Source: Megalonaias nervosa (taxonomy: Eukaryota > Mollusca > Bivalvia > Unionida > Unionidae). Taken from it: DNA of 64,000 nucleotides. Shown piece by piece: positions 35,270 to 48,461 of this stretch. The stretch is from assembly GCA_016617855.1 (NCBI GenBank), contig JAECUM010010977.1, forward strand, positions 1-64,000. The letters are read 5' to 3'. How positions within the stretch are numbered: the stretch's first letter is position 1; every line of letters begins with the position of its first letter. The notes below the pieces were generated by a model. It searched no databases. It had not been told where the DNA came from and saw nothing but the letters and a program-made list of their open reading frames with translations. Made by a program: the position numbers and the translations under genes.

Positions 35270-37652
35270 AGGGATACCAAAGTGGCAGCAAAGGCCAAAA
35301 CAAAACGAATCTAGACAACAATAGTCTCTTGAAGGGACTGATGCTCAACTGGGCAGAAAGAATTTCCAGGAATTCAAGATAAGGCCATTCTTCCTTTTAA
35401 GTACTGAGTGTTCAAACCATCCCCAATATTCTTCAGCAATAACAAGATTTTCAAATTAGCTGCTGTGTGAGACATATTGGATGTCACATCGGCAGTATTT
35501 TAATTTAGGACCAAGAAGACATCATTAGAAGTCTTGTGGTGAAAACCCCACTTCAATATGACCATCTATTCAGGGGAAGTAGTGACAATCAAGATTTTTA
35601 AGACAGTCACCATGACAGCCATATTAGATATACAACTGACACCATTTTCATTTAGAACCAACTAGGTGTCTTATGAAGTTTATTGTTGAAAACCCCATGT
35701 CAATATGACATTTTATTTGGGAACAGTGATAACAAGGTTTTCAAGATGGCTGCTGTTGTGGCCATATTGTACATCAGATCAGCACCATTTTCACCTAGGA
35801 CCAGCTAGATATCACAGGAATTTTTCCAGCAAAAACCCATGTTGATATGACCATCCATTCATGTGAAGTAGCAATGACATGATTTTCAAGATGGTCACTG
35901 TGTCGTGGCCATATTAGGCATCAGATTGGCACCATTTTCATTTCAGATCAATTAGACTTAAGATGCCTCCTATTCAAAATGCCACATCAATATGACTTCC
36001 AATTCAGGAGGAATAGTGATAAGATTTTCAAGATGGCTGTCATTACAGTAATATCAGGCATCATATAGGAACCATTTTCATTTGGAACCAATCTGGCACC
36101 ACAAGTCTTTTAATGATGAAAACTCCATGTTGATGCACTTCATAACCATCCATTCAGGAGAAGTAGAAAAGACAAGATTTTTAAGATGATCTCAGTGGCA
36201 GATATATTTGATGTCTGACTGACAAAATGTTCACTTAGGACCAACTAGACCCTGGGATGAATATGTGTATAGTTTTACAGCATATCATCAATGCAGTTTA
36301 GATGTACAGAAAACAAACATGTATTAATGGTGATGAAATCCAAATATGACTTTGTTCAAGAGGACAATATTTTAAAGATGGCTCTTGTGGCAACCATGAT
36401 TGATCTCCAATCAGCACAGTTTAAATTTATGATCTGCTAGAAACCAAAAGAGGCCTTTCAGTGAAAATCACATGTTGATATAACCATCCATTCAGAATGG
36501 CTAACAATAACAGGATTGTCAAGAATGGCTACTGTAATGCGCCCATATTAGACAGCAGCTCAGTACCATTTCATTTAGGACGAACTAGACATATGTGTGT
36601 GTGTGATATGGATTTTTAATGTAGCTTTAAAAAATTTTCAGTCATATCTGCAGTGTGGCAATTTATAGTGATGTCTAGCACTGGGGCAACATGCTGCAGA
36701 CATGTAGCATGATGTCCCACCCAGTCACATTATCCTGACACCAGGCCGACCAGTCCTAACACTAACCTCTTAATGCTGAGCACCTAGCGAGGTAGCTGTT
36801 AGTACCATTGTTATAAGTCTTTGGTATGACTCAGCCAGGATTTGAACCCATGACCTTCCGCATCCGAGTTGGATGCTCTAACCACTTGGGCCACCAGAGT
36901 GGTTTAACTAGACATCATAAAGTCTTTTTATGAAAACCGCATGTTAATGGATATTTCATTCAGTGGGTTTAGTGAGAATAAGATTCTCCAGCTCACTACC
37001 ATAGTGGCATTATTCAACATCAGATCACAATTTTCATTAAAACAAATTAGACCTCGTTTAAGAAAAGCTAAACATTATAAGAATTCTGGTGAAAACTCCT
37101 TGGCATTTTGTTAGGGATCAGTGGGAATAAGATTTTCAAGATGGCCACTGTGGCAGTCATATTGGAGATCAGATTGAAACCATTTTCATTAAGGACCAAC
37201 CATACATCATAAGAAGTCTTCTGTCTGGTGACAACCCCCATGTCAATATGACTTTCCATTCAGGAGTAGCAATAACAAAATAATCAAGATGATCACTGTG
37301 GTGACCATACTGGACATCAGATAAGCCTCATTTTCATTTAGGACCAAGTAGACATCACAAGTCTTTTATGCTGATATGACAGTCCACTGAGTATGGTAAT
37401 ATTTTCAAGATGGCCTTTGTAGCTGACATATTGGATGTCTGACCAGCACCATTTTCATTTAGGTCAATCAAAACAATGGGATGAATGTGTGTGTGTGTGT
37501 GTGTAAATATTTATGACAATCCTCCAAGTAATTTAGGAGAGGTTGCAACAACAAACTTGCACTTAGTCTAACAGATGGATCATGGATGACAGATGATCGA
37601 CAAACAATGGACAGTCCCGTAAGCTCTTCTGGTCTATGACCAAAAGAGCTAA
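35270..37652 (+). mobile_element. Helitron-like element carrying an old array of about 145-bp repeats
   Basis: A degenerate repeat recurs with starts of the motif CACCATTTTCATTTAGGACC near 35641, 35785, 35928, 36070, 36222, 36415, 36565, 37030, 37180, 37330 and 37450. Other shared segments are GATTTTCAAGATGGC and AACCCCATGTCAATATGAC. The array is split by SINE A copy 3. It ends with the hairpin AGCTCTT ... AAGAGCT followed by CTAA (37649-37652), as Helitron 3' ends do. No Rep/helicase gene; the left end (TC) was not located. Confidence 0.65.
36593..36905 (-). mobile_element. SINE family A, copy 3
   Basis: Minus-strand copy with a perfect 10-bp target-site duplication AACTAGACAT (36583-36592 and 36906-36915). 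The duplicated site belongs to the 145-bp repeat unit, so the SINE jumped into an existing array. A short internal deletion separates it from copies 1 and 2, and the B box region carries changes (GGATTTGAACCC). Confidence 0.94.
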
Positions 37653-39040
37653 AACTTATAAAAATATTGTTATAAAAATTAAAAAACAAATTTGAAATAG
37701 CTTTTATTGCAATAATATCTATCCAATTCATCTAAGTATGCAAGATATCATGCATAGCAAATTTCATTGGTCAACCTTTTGCTTTATTATTTTAACAATT
37801 ATTTCTTTAAAAAGTCCAAGTTTCAATCTTTTACAAATGTATAACAAGAGTACTGTGAATGGTACATTATACACCCACTCTATTTTTAATAGTGTTCTGT
37901 GTACAACCTGTGTAAACCCTAGTAGGATATTGCTGACCCTGGAGACTACTGACCAAAGGTTTTCAATATGGTCAAGGCAGTTTTGAGCTAAACTTACTGT
38001 GCAGAAATCATCAGTACACCTTCTAGCCCCATTCTTGACTCTTGAACATGATACCCAAAATGCTCTCTTGTGCCAAGGACCCACACCTGATTTCCTTGTA
38101 AGTGTGAACATGGAACAAAATGGCAGAAATGGCAGTGAGCACAATCATGTGAGGGATCCGAAACTAAATGTTTATCATTTGACTTTAAATGAAAACAGTA
38201 GTACTTCAGCATTACATGTTTGTTTTATGCTAACTATTTTTTCAAAAGATATGCATTTTACAGATATTGCTGTATATATTGCTCATTACATGCAATGTAC
38301 AGCTTTGAAAGCAGCATTGTGTATTCTGTTTACACTATAAAAATGTATCCACTAACCTAACAAAAACCTCTACTCCATCCCACCTTCAGATCATGAGATG
38401 CAGTAGGGAATGTTTTGTTTTAAAAACTAGATGGTCCTAACATTTTAACCTCCAACAAGTCATTTAGCCATCCAGAAACAGCCACATGGTCATGATCATC
38501 TACCTAATCTGTCATATTTTCATTTGTTTCTGTTAGCATTTGTGCTAATAGATCTTCCATGTTGTGTACTCATTAAGATGCCAAGCATATGATCAATACA
38601 ATCAAGAATGGTTGTCTCAACTGCAACCCGTAAGTTCTTTCTTTCCCAAAGTGCAAGCATTTATTCTTGAAGAAAAGTTATTGTGCAAAATCCATGATTC
38701 TTTGAGTCTCAATGACCTTTACCTTTGACCTGAAATCAACAGGCCTTTTTTTCTACCGAATTGAAAGACCTCCACGTAACTTTGGTCACATTACTTGGTC
38801 TGGAACTTAAGTTAGTATGTTAAACCCATTTTTCTTTCTTTCAACAAAACCTTGACCTATGCCTGTTTGACCCAAACTCAATATGCTTTTTCTTAAACAG
38901 CGTGTAAGCCATCCACAAAGTCAGGTGAAGGTACATGGTCAAGAACTGAAGATTTTGTATAGAAACCATTTTCAGCCACAACGACCATGATACTGAACCA
39001 CCCCACATCAAGCCACACACAAAGTTTAGTCCAGGTCTGT
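37653..39040. other. Non-coding stretch
   Basis: No recognised gene; a minus-strand frame of 126 codons (37764-38144) has no recognisable motif. Confidence 0.5.
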
Positions 39041-39049
39041 AATGTTTCT

Positions 39050-39300
39050 GTTGTTGTGGGCTTAGTGCCCTTTCTCAGCACATGATAGCCTCTACATTGT
39101 GGCCAGTATAACTGGTTGAGGAAAACTCCAGGAAAACCTCAGGAAGAACCACCAACCCATGGGAAGCTACTGGCAAGCATTTTCACATACCCACATCTGC
39201 TAAGCTGGAGACTCAAACCCACTCAGACATAGGTGAGATGATAGTGATCAGAAATGGCGAGCACTTCAGATCAGTCAGTCATCTGGGGCCCCCAGTCTGT
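39050..39300 (-). mobile_element. SINE family B, copy 3
   Basis: Minus-oriented copy: GGGCTTAGTGCCCTTTCTC, GCACATGATAGCC, GGTGGTT-complement segment near 39150, then CCACATCTGC and the tRNA-like head near 39220-39270 (ACTCAAACCCACTCAGACA). Diverged from the copy at 63067; the outer head is degraded. Confidence 0.75.
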
Positions 39301-42165
39301 GATGTGAAACTGAAGTTATTATGCAGAAATATATCTTCTTTCTGTCACTGTGACTACCGATCTTTTGACTCCAGAATTGCTGGGTTTCTTCTTTACCCCA
39401 AGTTCAAGCCATCCAAACAATTTAGCAAAGGTGGATGATGTCAAACAAATGTTACTGTGTGGAAATGAGAAAGGTAACCAATCAACCACTGTACAGATGG
39501 ATGGACAATTCTATAATGTTATTCACTGACTCTCATTTGATAGGAATATAAACAATTTAGAAAAATGACATCAGAAAGCTAATTAGGTTATTCACATATA
39601 AACACAAATATGCCTAATAAATTTCATCAATCTAATGTGGATTCTATTTAACTGTGTTCACAATGTTTGTATCAAACAAAGCAGGTCCAAAACGTTTTAA
39701 ACATGCATAAAATATTTTTAAAAATTAATATACTGAAATTATAACCAAGTCGTCTACATATGAATAGAAATGTACAGTTTAAATTTCACTTATCTTCAGA
39801 AGTTTTTTTCTCAGTCATGCTAACAAGGCTTTTGTCAACAAAGTTCAAAAAGTTTTAAGAAGGTTTTAAAATTTAAAAACGGAAATCTAATAAGATAAAT
39901 GTATGCATCCAAATACACATAACAAATATCATTTTTCAATGCAGAGTTTTGTGCAATCTTGCTAGCAAGCATCTCAGAATGAATGGACAAGAACAAATAA
40001 TAAAACATGCTCCTACTGTTGCATTCTATTCTGAAATTGTGGAATAGAAAGAGTTCTGCAGCACTAACTTCCCACATTTTTTATTAGGCCTAAAAAATGC
40101 ATTTATGGTTTCATGCTAAAACGATTGAGTTGATAAGATGGAATAAAATCTTTGTGTACTCATTTGTCTCCTACCATTTACCAAAGTAATGGTTGCCAAG
40201 GCTTAATTTTATTTCTTTGAGATAAGACCTTTTCAGTATCAATCAACAACACAATGGAGGGTTTGGATATTTTTATTAATGATGGTAATTTATTTTGCAT
40301 GTGTTTTCGGAGAAGCGTATTTTTATTTTGAATTAAAGCCTAAAAATACTAAATTTAAATTATACATAATTTGTGACTGATGGTATCGTTTTATGAAATA
40401 CCATAAAATAATGCATATAAATGTTATAACATAAAGAAAAACGAATATTTCCCCGTCCTTCCAATTTGGTGTAAAATGTATTTTCCCTATAAAAAATGTC
40501 CCAAAATTTGCACATAAAAATAATGAGACTATTCAATTTTTAATTTTGAATAGGCTTTTTCAATTCCAAATTGTTTCCAAATTTGGGTTTTCCCTTTCTT
40601 CATGAATAATAACTTGCTGGACAAGTTTTTCTGCCTTTCTTCCCTTTCTGCATCTAACTTCAATAGGCAAAGGAGCAGCAGAATTTTCAATTAGGTACTG
40701 ACCTTTGCCCTTAAGGTCTATTTTAGAGTTGTGAAAAGTTTATTGTGTCCTCTTTAAGACATGGAGTGCTGTTTATATACAATTGTTGCTTGTGCTACAT
40801 CATTTTTGGTGTCAGAGAACTGACTTATCTATAACATCCTATGAAAAGGAATCTGAGCATTTCCATGAAGTGCTGACATGCATCACATGTGAAAGACCTG
40901 TATGTAAACATACACTCAAGAAGTTCACATTATAAGCTGTCAAGATTAGCAATTGGAAGATATACTCCGTTCATGGTAAAAAAGAAATTCTTAGATTTTG
41001 CTTTCATGTATGTAGCAGGATCATATATGTTAATAATTTTATATATTCATGTTTTAATTAGGCAGAAGTGGGTATTTTATTATTTTATGTAATTAGTGTT
41101 CATTAATGAGTGAAATAAAGTCATCAGTTGCAATTATTGTGTTATTCTCATTTTAAACATATTTAGCCAATTAGGCAACCTTGAACCAGGATTACCTGTT
41201 CAAGTTTTGTTCACTCTGAGCAATGAAGCTACCCTGATTATTGCTTGTGCTGGGTTGTTCTATTATATGACAAGTGGTAAGTAACTTTCTGATTGGTTAG
41301 TTTGCTACTTGTCTGTATAAACAACATAGCATGAACAGCATATTAGTGGTGGTCATTCCATCAGAGCTTCTGAAGGGTGCTGGTCATGGGATTGCAGATA
41401 GAAAGGTGCTTGATAATTCTTTTGCTTCAAGGAAAATGTGACTTGACCTTTGTCTGATATGACAAGGTAAATAGATTTATAATGTAGTTAATGTAACAGT
41501 TTTGTTTACATGTACTCTGTATATTTCTCTGAAATGTATGTTGATGTATTTTAGTAGCTTTAATAGATTATCAACCTGCATATTCTTTTCTGAGCCTATG
41601 ATTCTGTCCATTGCTTGCCTGTCTGTCTGTCTGCTCTCTACTTTTGCTCTACACACTGATTGTTTTGTGTTTAGGTTTATTTGGTCCACTATCTTGCTAG
41701 ATGGATAATTAATAAATACATAGGGTAGTAAGTCATTCGTATTGAATGTACAACTGAATCAATGTATACATGCAGAACAATAATGCACTGATGATGGTAT
41801 TGTTATTTATAGTTGTAGTAAATGTATTTTTTATTGTATTTGCAGGGTGTAAGAAAATAGGAGAAATGTATTTATCTCCATATACCAACCTCGTGCACAA
41901 TAAACTCAATTTCTTATAACAAATACTGGACTTGTATTTTCTATTCTGTGAGTAGAAGGCAAGTGCTGTAACATGTACAACTTTAAAATGATCAAATTTG
42001 ATTCATACCATATCCAGGTCCAAACCCTTTTGTTTGTTTTTTTTTTTCCTTTATAAAATTAAGTTCAATGTCAAGAAATCATCTGCTTCACAATTTAACA
42101 ATATATGTACAAGCAGAATTGGTCACATGATTGAAGATTTTTGATTTAAAAATAAAGTGCCATCT
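39301..42165. other. Non-coding stretch
   Basis: AT-rich, no recognised gene, RNA or element. Confidence 0.5.
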
Positions 42166-42174
42166 AACTTGATT

Positions 42175-42365
42175 GAGCCCATTAAGGGTGTATTATATAC
42201 TGGTGAGTTTCATTTCAGTGTGTGGGGCCCATTAGGGTTTACTGCCAACTCTTTGTTTCACTTGAGAGGGCATTTAGGGCAAGTTGTGTCTTGGATGTTT
42301 CATTTCAGTGTGAGAACCAATTATGGGTGGATTGTCAACTTGTGAGTTTTGTTTCAGTGTGGGTT
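42175..42365. repeat. Degenerate tandem repeat, about 70-bp units
   Basis: Three imperfect units share GGTGAGTTTCATTTCAGTGT and GGGCCCATTAGGG-type segments (near 42200, 42290 and 42345). Confidence 0.6.
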
Positions 42366-42786
42366 CTTAGACCCCTAGTATAAAGGCTAATTAATGAAAC
42401 ATGTCATCACTTCAGATTTATAAAAGGTGCTTTCTAGACCTGAGGTATACAATTTAAGTTCCTTGGGGATTAGGATTAACCACAAATATGCCATGCAGTA
42501 TAATATACCATAAATCATAATTATTTAATGCATCTAATACAACTCAGGCCAACAAAAATCTTAATTTTAATTATGAAGTATTAAAACAATTATAATCAGA
42601 TTTATTGTTCCTGTAAAAAAAATTGGCCTTCTACAAAATAGGAAAATTGCTTTCTGTGTAGGAGATAAATGCTGTAAGGATGAAAAGGCAATATGATCAA
42701 AACAATCTAAATCTTTAAAAGGCCATGTCAGTATACCACACTTCAAGTCAGTATTGGGTACCAGTCTACATTAAGGGACAGGCCTT

Positions 42787-42947
42787 GTGGATTTTTTTTT
42801 GTCTCGATCTAATCTAATGTAATTGGTTATTCTCCAAAGACAGTGATGCAAAACTTGTCAGACATGTGGATTTTTTTTTGTCTTGATCTAATCTAATGTA
42901 ATTAGTTATTCTCCAAAGACAGTGATGCAAAACTTGTCAGACATGTG
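42787..42947. repeat. Tandem duplication of a 79-bp unit
   Basis: Two near-identical copies starting GTGGATTTTTTTT at 42787 and 42866, each ending in AACTTGTCAGACATGTG; only a few differences, so much younger than the surrounding arrays. Confidence 0.92.
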
Positions 42948-43339
42948 AGATACATAGCTGATACAGGCTATGGTTACAGAATGACCAATATCCAGCATCT
43001 GAAGAGCGAATAAGCCATTTCTTTGAGCAAAGGGTTCACAGCTGACAAAATTCAAACTAACCATTGGGTCTAGGGTAGTTTGGCCAGACATGTAAATGGC
43101 AAAGCTTACATACTCGCAATATGGAGGGCAAAACATGCATCATGAAAAACCTTCAACAAATACTTTAGATAGTGCTTTTCTCTTCTAATAAAAACCTCTC
43201 TTCTTCAAAACCAGAAAACATATACAATATTGATGAAACCAGAATCAGCACATACAAAACTCACCAAAATTCTTTATGGCGAAAATTCAAGAGTTCATGC
43301 AGTTACATCACTGAGGTCTTCCAAGGTGACAGTAAATGG

Positions 43340-43970
43340 TAGAGCAAACTAGGAAATCATATCACCCCTTATTCTGTATTCCCTGGCACATATTTGATAG
43401 CAGATCAACATCATTTGAATGAATATGTATAGTTTGTCAAGTCTGGTAAAATTATATTTGACAGTAGTAGTTTAAAGGTTATTCTATTCTTAGCAATAGT
43501 GCCCATATTTCATAGTGGATCATCATTTACTCAAGTTTGGAAAATCGTGCCATATGCTTTCAGTCAAGCTTAATAAAATTCTAAACAGTACTTCTGGAAA
43601 AAAGTTGTTTAAAGGGTTTTAAAGTTTTTGTTCTATTTTTAGTAATGCTAGCCCTCTTTGAAGACAGATCTGTATCATTTGTATTGACTTGAAATGTCTT
43701 CCTGCCAGGATGCTGTCGGATTTGATCATATTCTTTTTGTTGCTTGATAGAACATCATTCATGTGGTTTCTCTTATATTTACTAATGACAGCCGTATTTG
43801 ATGGTGGATTAGTATCAATTCTGCCAATTTAAAAACATTTCATGCCAGGATGTTCTATGCCAAATTTGATCAAAATGGTAATGCTGCCATTTTTGAAATT
43901 TAAATTGCAATTGTTGAGAAGCACACAGAGCCATGCCATAAGCTCACTTGGCCACATGGGCCAGGAAAGC
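43340..43970 (+). repeat. Old array of about 147-bp repeats with a hairpin end
   Basis: The motif CATATTTGATAGYRGATYA recurs near 43385, 43505, 43655 and 43795. The right end carries AAGCTCACTTGGCCACATGG then GCCAGG, a hairpin like those ending other Helitron-like arrays here, although the terminal CTRR is not clear. Confidence 0.5.
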
Positions 43971-44421
43971 ACAAAATTTTCCAGAATAAATGAATATGCA
44001 AGGGTGCCAATTTGGTTTTGAGTTTCTGTGAAATATTTCATGCACATTTTCATTGAAAGATCAGTATAAATCTCAATTTGGGAAGAAAATTCATGATTTG
44101 TGAAACTAGGGCCATGTATATATTTTAAAGACAGTAGTGCCCTTTATTACATGTTTGTTTCTTTTATGTTTTATGAATAATGAACTTGACATTATCCTGA
44201 AACAAAAAAAATTGAAATGTGTTCCTCTCTCTACTCCACAAAACTCAGCAATACAATGTAACATAACATACAAGAATATATGCGAATGTAATAAGCTATA
44301 CATTATGTAATAAGCTATACATTAACATAAAAGCATGCATATATATATATAATTTTACTCAGTTGCCTTGGCACAACATAAATTTGCAAGGGTTAATTTG
44401 TAGTGCAGGAAACCAGTAAGC

Positions 44422-44442
44422 AATGAATTATTTTGTGAAGAC

Positions 44443-44516
<74 letters not shown>

Positions 44517-44555
44517 CACACACACACACGCAATGTCTTCACAAAATAATTCATT
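44422..44555. repeat. Palindromic (TG)n/(CA)n microsatellite with unique-sequence arms
   Basis: AATGAATTATTTTGTGAAGA plus C (44422-44442) is exactly reverse-complemented at 44535-44555; a long TG run followed by a short CA run lies between, so the whole locus is a hairpin of about 134 bp. Confidence 0.93.
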
Positions 44556-44929
44556 TACATCAATAAATATGTAAAATCATTGGTTGCAAACATGATCTGT
44601 ATCATAAAAAATGCAACAATCTGTGTTTAAGCAATTTCACTCATTAAAAAATGATCAAGAATACCTAGTTTAACAATGCATCAAACAGTTACTCTTTTAC
44701 CAAATATATTATTTTCTCCAATTTTAATATTTTGTCCAGTAAATTTAATTTTTTCTGCAATTAAAAATTAAAGACTAAAATTTGGTATTGTTGATTAATT
44801 TACCGATTATTTGCAGTAACAAAAAATTCATGATAACAAGAGGGAAATAAATATTGTTATTCATAACAATAGCTAGGAGATGAGTATGGCATCATTTGTA
44901 GGTTTTTAACCTGACTGATATTGACACCA

Positions 44930-45345
44930 CACTGTTACTGGGGGAGTAACCGCAAAACACAATTCTGACACAGCATATCCTAAGAAATCTTCCTTTCAAG
45001 TTTAACAAAAATGGACTAAGCCATTTCCAAGAAGATATCAACTGGTTTTCTACCTGGTTACAATAGAAATCACATAGCAACTAGGAGTTCAACAGTGACA
45101 AATTCTAGATGAGCATGTCCTACGAAAAATTGATTGAGCCATTCAGAATAATTTAAAAGTGGTTTCTACACCAGGCTGAAACTACATGGGATCCATTCCA
45201 AACATAATTCTGGTACCATATGTCCTATGAAATTTTTTTACCAAGTTTGATCAAAACTGGCTCAAGATGTTGATACACTGTAGTATGTTTTCCACCTAGT
45301 TGCTATACAACCATGCCATTCTTAGGAAGCCACAATGGAAAACAC
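44930..45345. repeat. Old tandem array, second repeat type (left part)
   Basis: Units share ATTCTGACACAGCATATCCT-like starts (near 44960, 45102 and 45210) and TCAAGTTTGATCAAAACTGG. The same unit type resumes at 46560-47320. Confidence 0.6.
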
Positions 45346-45429
45346 ATGGTGGGACATGGCATTTCAACATTAATGATGTGGAAACCACAACATTGCATGC
45401 TGTTACATCATTACCTAATCACACATTAT

Positions 45430-46535
45430 ACTAGTCAAAATTCTATCATCATTTAGACCACGTAGACATTATTATAAGTCTTTTGCTGAAACCCCATGTC
45501 AAGATGATCATCCATTTAGGTGTAGTAATTTTAACAAGATTTTCAGGACAGCTGTCATGGCAGCCATAATGAATGTACAATTGATACCATTTTCATTTAG
45601 GACCAACTAAGTATTATAAGTATATTGGTGAAAACCCCATGCTGATACAGCCATCCATTTGGAAAGAGTGGAGATAACAATATTTACAAGATGACCACCA
45701 TGATGGCCATACTGAGGATCAGATTACATCATTCAGATTTATGACCAACTAGACACCATAAGAACTCATCTGATGAAAACCGTCAAGTGACTTTCATTTT
45801 CAGGGCAGTATTGACATAAAGATTTTCACCTTGGTGGCCATATTGGACTTCAGATCTACACCATTTTATTTTACGGCCAACATGACATAAAAAAGACTTA
45901 ATTGTGAAAACACAACACTCATATGACTTTCTATTTTGAAGGAGTAATGATAACTAGATTTCAAGATGGTTGCCATGGTGGCACTAATGGATATCAGATT
46001 TACACCATTTCCATTCAGTAAAAACCTTATATTCATAAGAAGTCTTTTGGTGAAAGCAGAATGTAAATAAGACCAGCCACCCATAAGTAATAAGATTTTT
46101 ATGCTGGCCATTGTGGCAGCCATACTGTAGGTCAGATTGGCACCATTTTCATTTACAATTAACCAGGTATTATAAGAAGAGTTTCAATGAAAACCCTTCA
46201 AGAGGAGTAGCGATAACATGATTAAAGTGACCATACTGGATGCCAGATCAGCAACATTTTCAATTAGAAAAAACCCCAAATTGATATGATGATCCATTCA
46301 GGAGGAATAGCAATAACAAGGCTTTCAAGATGACTACTATTGTTGCCATATTGGATGTTCAAACAGCACCATTTTCATTTAGGACAAACTAAAAAATGTG
46401 ATGAATATGTATATAAAGTTTCATAGCAATCCTCCAGGTAGTAGAAGAGGATTAGCAATAACAAGCTCATGCAAATGGACAGATGAACAACTGACCACCC
46501 TATAAGCTCTTCTGGTTTATGAGCAGTAGAGCTAA
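45430..46535 (+). mobile_element. Helitron-like element with about 135-bp repeats, copy 2
   Basis: Same family as 35270-37652: ACCATTTTCATTTAGGACC-type motifs near 45590, 45730, 45860, 46005, 46140, 46250 and 46370. It ends with the same terminal unit (GATAAGCTC-like region) and hairpin TAAGCTCTTCTGG ... GTAGAGCTAA, the CTAA at 46532-46535. It separates two parts of another repeat array, which suggests insertion into that array. Confidence 0.62.
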
Positions 46536-46559
46536 CAATGTTTTCAAATGACTGTTATC

Positions 46560-47320
46560 AAACCAAATCATTGCTGGGGAAGCCACCATAAAACCAATTC
46601 TATTAGACTATGTCATATGAAACATTCTTATCAAGTCTAATCAAATACTGGCTCACTATCATAGAGAAGTTGAAAATAGGCTTTCCATGGTTGCTAGAAA
46701 AGCGACACCTATGTTAGACAAGCAACCCTTGGCAAAATGTTTGAAGAGCATAAACTAAAAGGTGATTATATTAAGTATGATAAAAATGCCATTCCTGAAA
46801 GAAAACTGAAAATAGGGTTTCCACATGGTTCTTATGGAAGTCAAAATGTTGCTAGTGCAACCAACTTAAATGCAATTAAGCTACTGATGCTAGACAAAAG
46901 CCACCATGTTGTAATTCTAACTAAGAATGACTTTGTTCAAAGAATCGTTCCTATCAAGTTTGATATAAATTTATTTTCTGCTTAGCTGCTAAGAAGCTAC
47001 GAGAGTTACTCCATACAAAAACTTTGATAAAAGCATGTTCAAAGAAACACTCCTATCAAGTTTGATCAAAACTGGTCTTGGTGTTCTGGATAAGATATTG
47101 AAAACCGATTCTCAACCTAGTTGACAAGGAAGGCATATAATTACCAGAGCAGCCATCATGTCCTAAAAGACATTTCCAAGTTTGAGTGAAATTTGCTCAG
47201 GCTTTCTGGAGAAGAACTTGAAAATTGGTTTTCAATATGGTTTCTATGGAGGTCACACCATTGGCAAAGAAGCCACCGTATAAACAGTTCTGATTGAACT
47301 CGTCCTAAGGAACAACTCAA
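46560..47320. repeat. Old tandem array, second repeat type (right part)
   Basis: Units near 46590, 47040, 47160 and 47280 share CTATCAAGTTTGATCAAAAC and AAAGCCACCATR segments with 44930-45345. A frame of 82 codons at 46737-46985 is repeat-derived. Confidence 0.55.
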
Positions 47321-47479
47321 ATTTTTTTAAGCATACCATTTACGAAAGGGTTTATCTTGTCAAACTTTGAATGCATTTCATTTTACAGTTGTGACAAACT
47401 TATATGAAAAATATGCTCACTAATTAAATACATGACCATGGCTGTGGAATGCAACAGAAGACAAAAGTAACTAACTAGT

Positions 47480-48461
47480 AATGGGTTCATTGCAAAGGGC
47501 CCTGCCCACAATTTGTTCAGCAGAAACTTGTGTTGTGAAACCTAAGTTAGGAGAATGGGCATAAGGGGGGATAACTCCACTAAATTATGTTGTGGAAACC
47601 AAAGGGTTCGGGTAGGGCAACGAGGAACAATAACTACTGTAAATGACATTGTGGAATGCTGGAAATTGGAAATTACACTCATTCGAAGTCTCATTATTAT
47701 AAAACTGCATGGCAGAGTTGGTTAAAATGTTACAGTTCTTGGTAAATTATGCAGCAAAACCCAAAGTTTCGAAGATGAGCAGCCATGGGGCACAACTCCT
47801 GATAAAAGATCTTGCAGAATACTGGAAATCAAACTCTTATAAGGTCTCATCAATATATGCCCCGTAACAGATCTGACTGAAAACCAGTAAGCCTTGGAAA
47901 AAATGTTTCACAAACCCAAGTCAAGAGGACAGGAAATAAGGGGGTATAACTCTTGTAAATGTCTTTGAACACCAGAAATCAAAATCATTCAAGATCTCAT
48001 CAATACAAAGCCCAAAAGCAAAATTTTGTTGAAATCCAATGACTTCAGTAATTTTAAGTTGCACTGCAGGAACCAAAGCCAGGAAAACAGAATAAGGGGC
48101 ATAACTCATATAAATGCTGTCATGGAAAGCTGCAAATCAAACTGCATGAAGATGTCATCAATATAAAGCACCATACCAAATCTGGTTAAAATCTAAGAAG
48201 TCTGATCAAGTTGTGCTATAGAAACCAAGTCAACAGGATGGGCAATTAAGGTGCATATATCTTCTGTAAATTGTTCTTTTTCAAGGTCTCATTAACATAA
48301 ACCTGCAGACCAAATCTGATTACAAATCCAACAGTTCCCAGTAAATTAATCTGTGGAAATGAAACTTGATGGATGGATGGATGGACCGTCGGAGAGACAG
48401 ACAGGCTGATTGACATGGTTATTACAGGGCTCTATGCTGACTTCATTCAGCAGGGCCCTAA
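47480..48461 (+). mobile_element. Helitron-like element with about 157-bp repeats (third type)
   Basis: The GGGGCATAACTCYTGTAAATG motif (written with ambiguity) recurs near 47567, 47625, 47787, 47945, 48103 and 48255, each followed by a GGAAATCAAACT segment and a CTCATCAATATAAAGC segment. The array is followed by GGATGGATGGATGG and a hairpin: AGGGC and TGCTGA pair with TCAGCA and GCCCT, ending CTAA at 48458-48461. Confidence 0.6.

Noticed and set aside
35270..37480. CRISPR-like spaced repeats
   Set aside because: Units are about 145 bp, degenerate and contiguous, without conserved short repeats or spacers, in a eukaryotic context.
37764..38144. Minus-strand frame of 126 codons
   Set aside because: No recognisable domain; an overlapping plus-strand frame is equally long; nothing nearby suggests a gene.
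46737..46985. Plus-strand frame of 82 codons
   Set aside because: Sits inside an old tandem array and shares its unit sequence; no protein motif.
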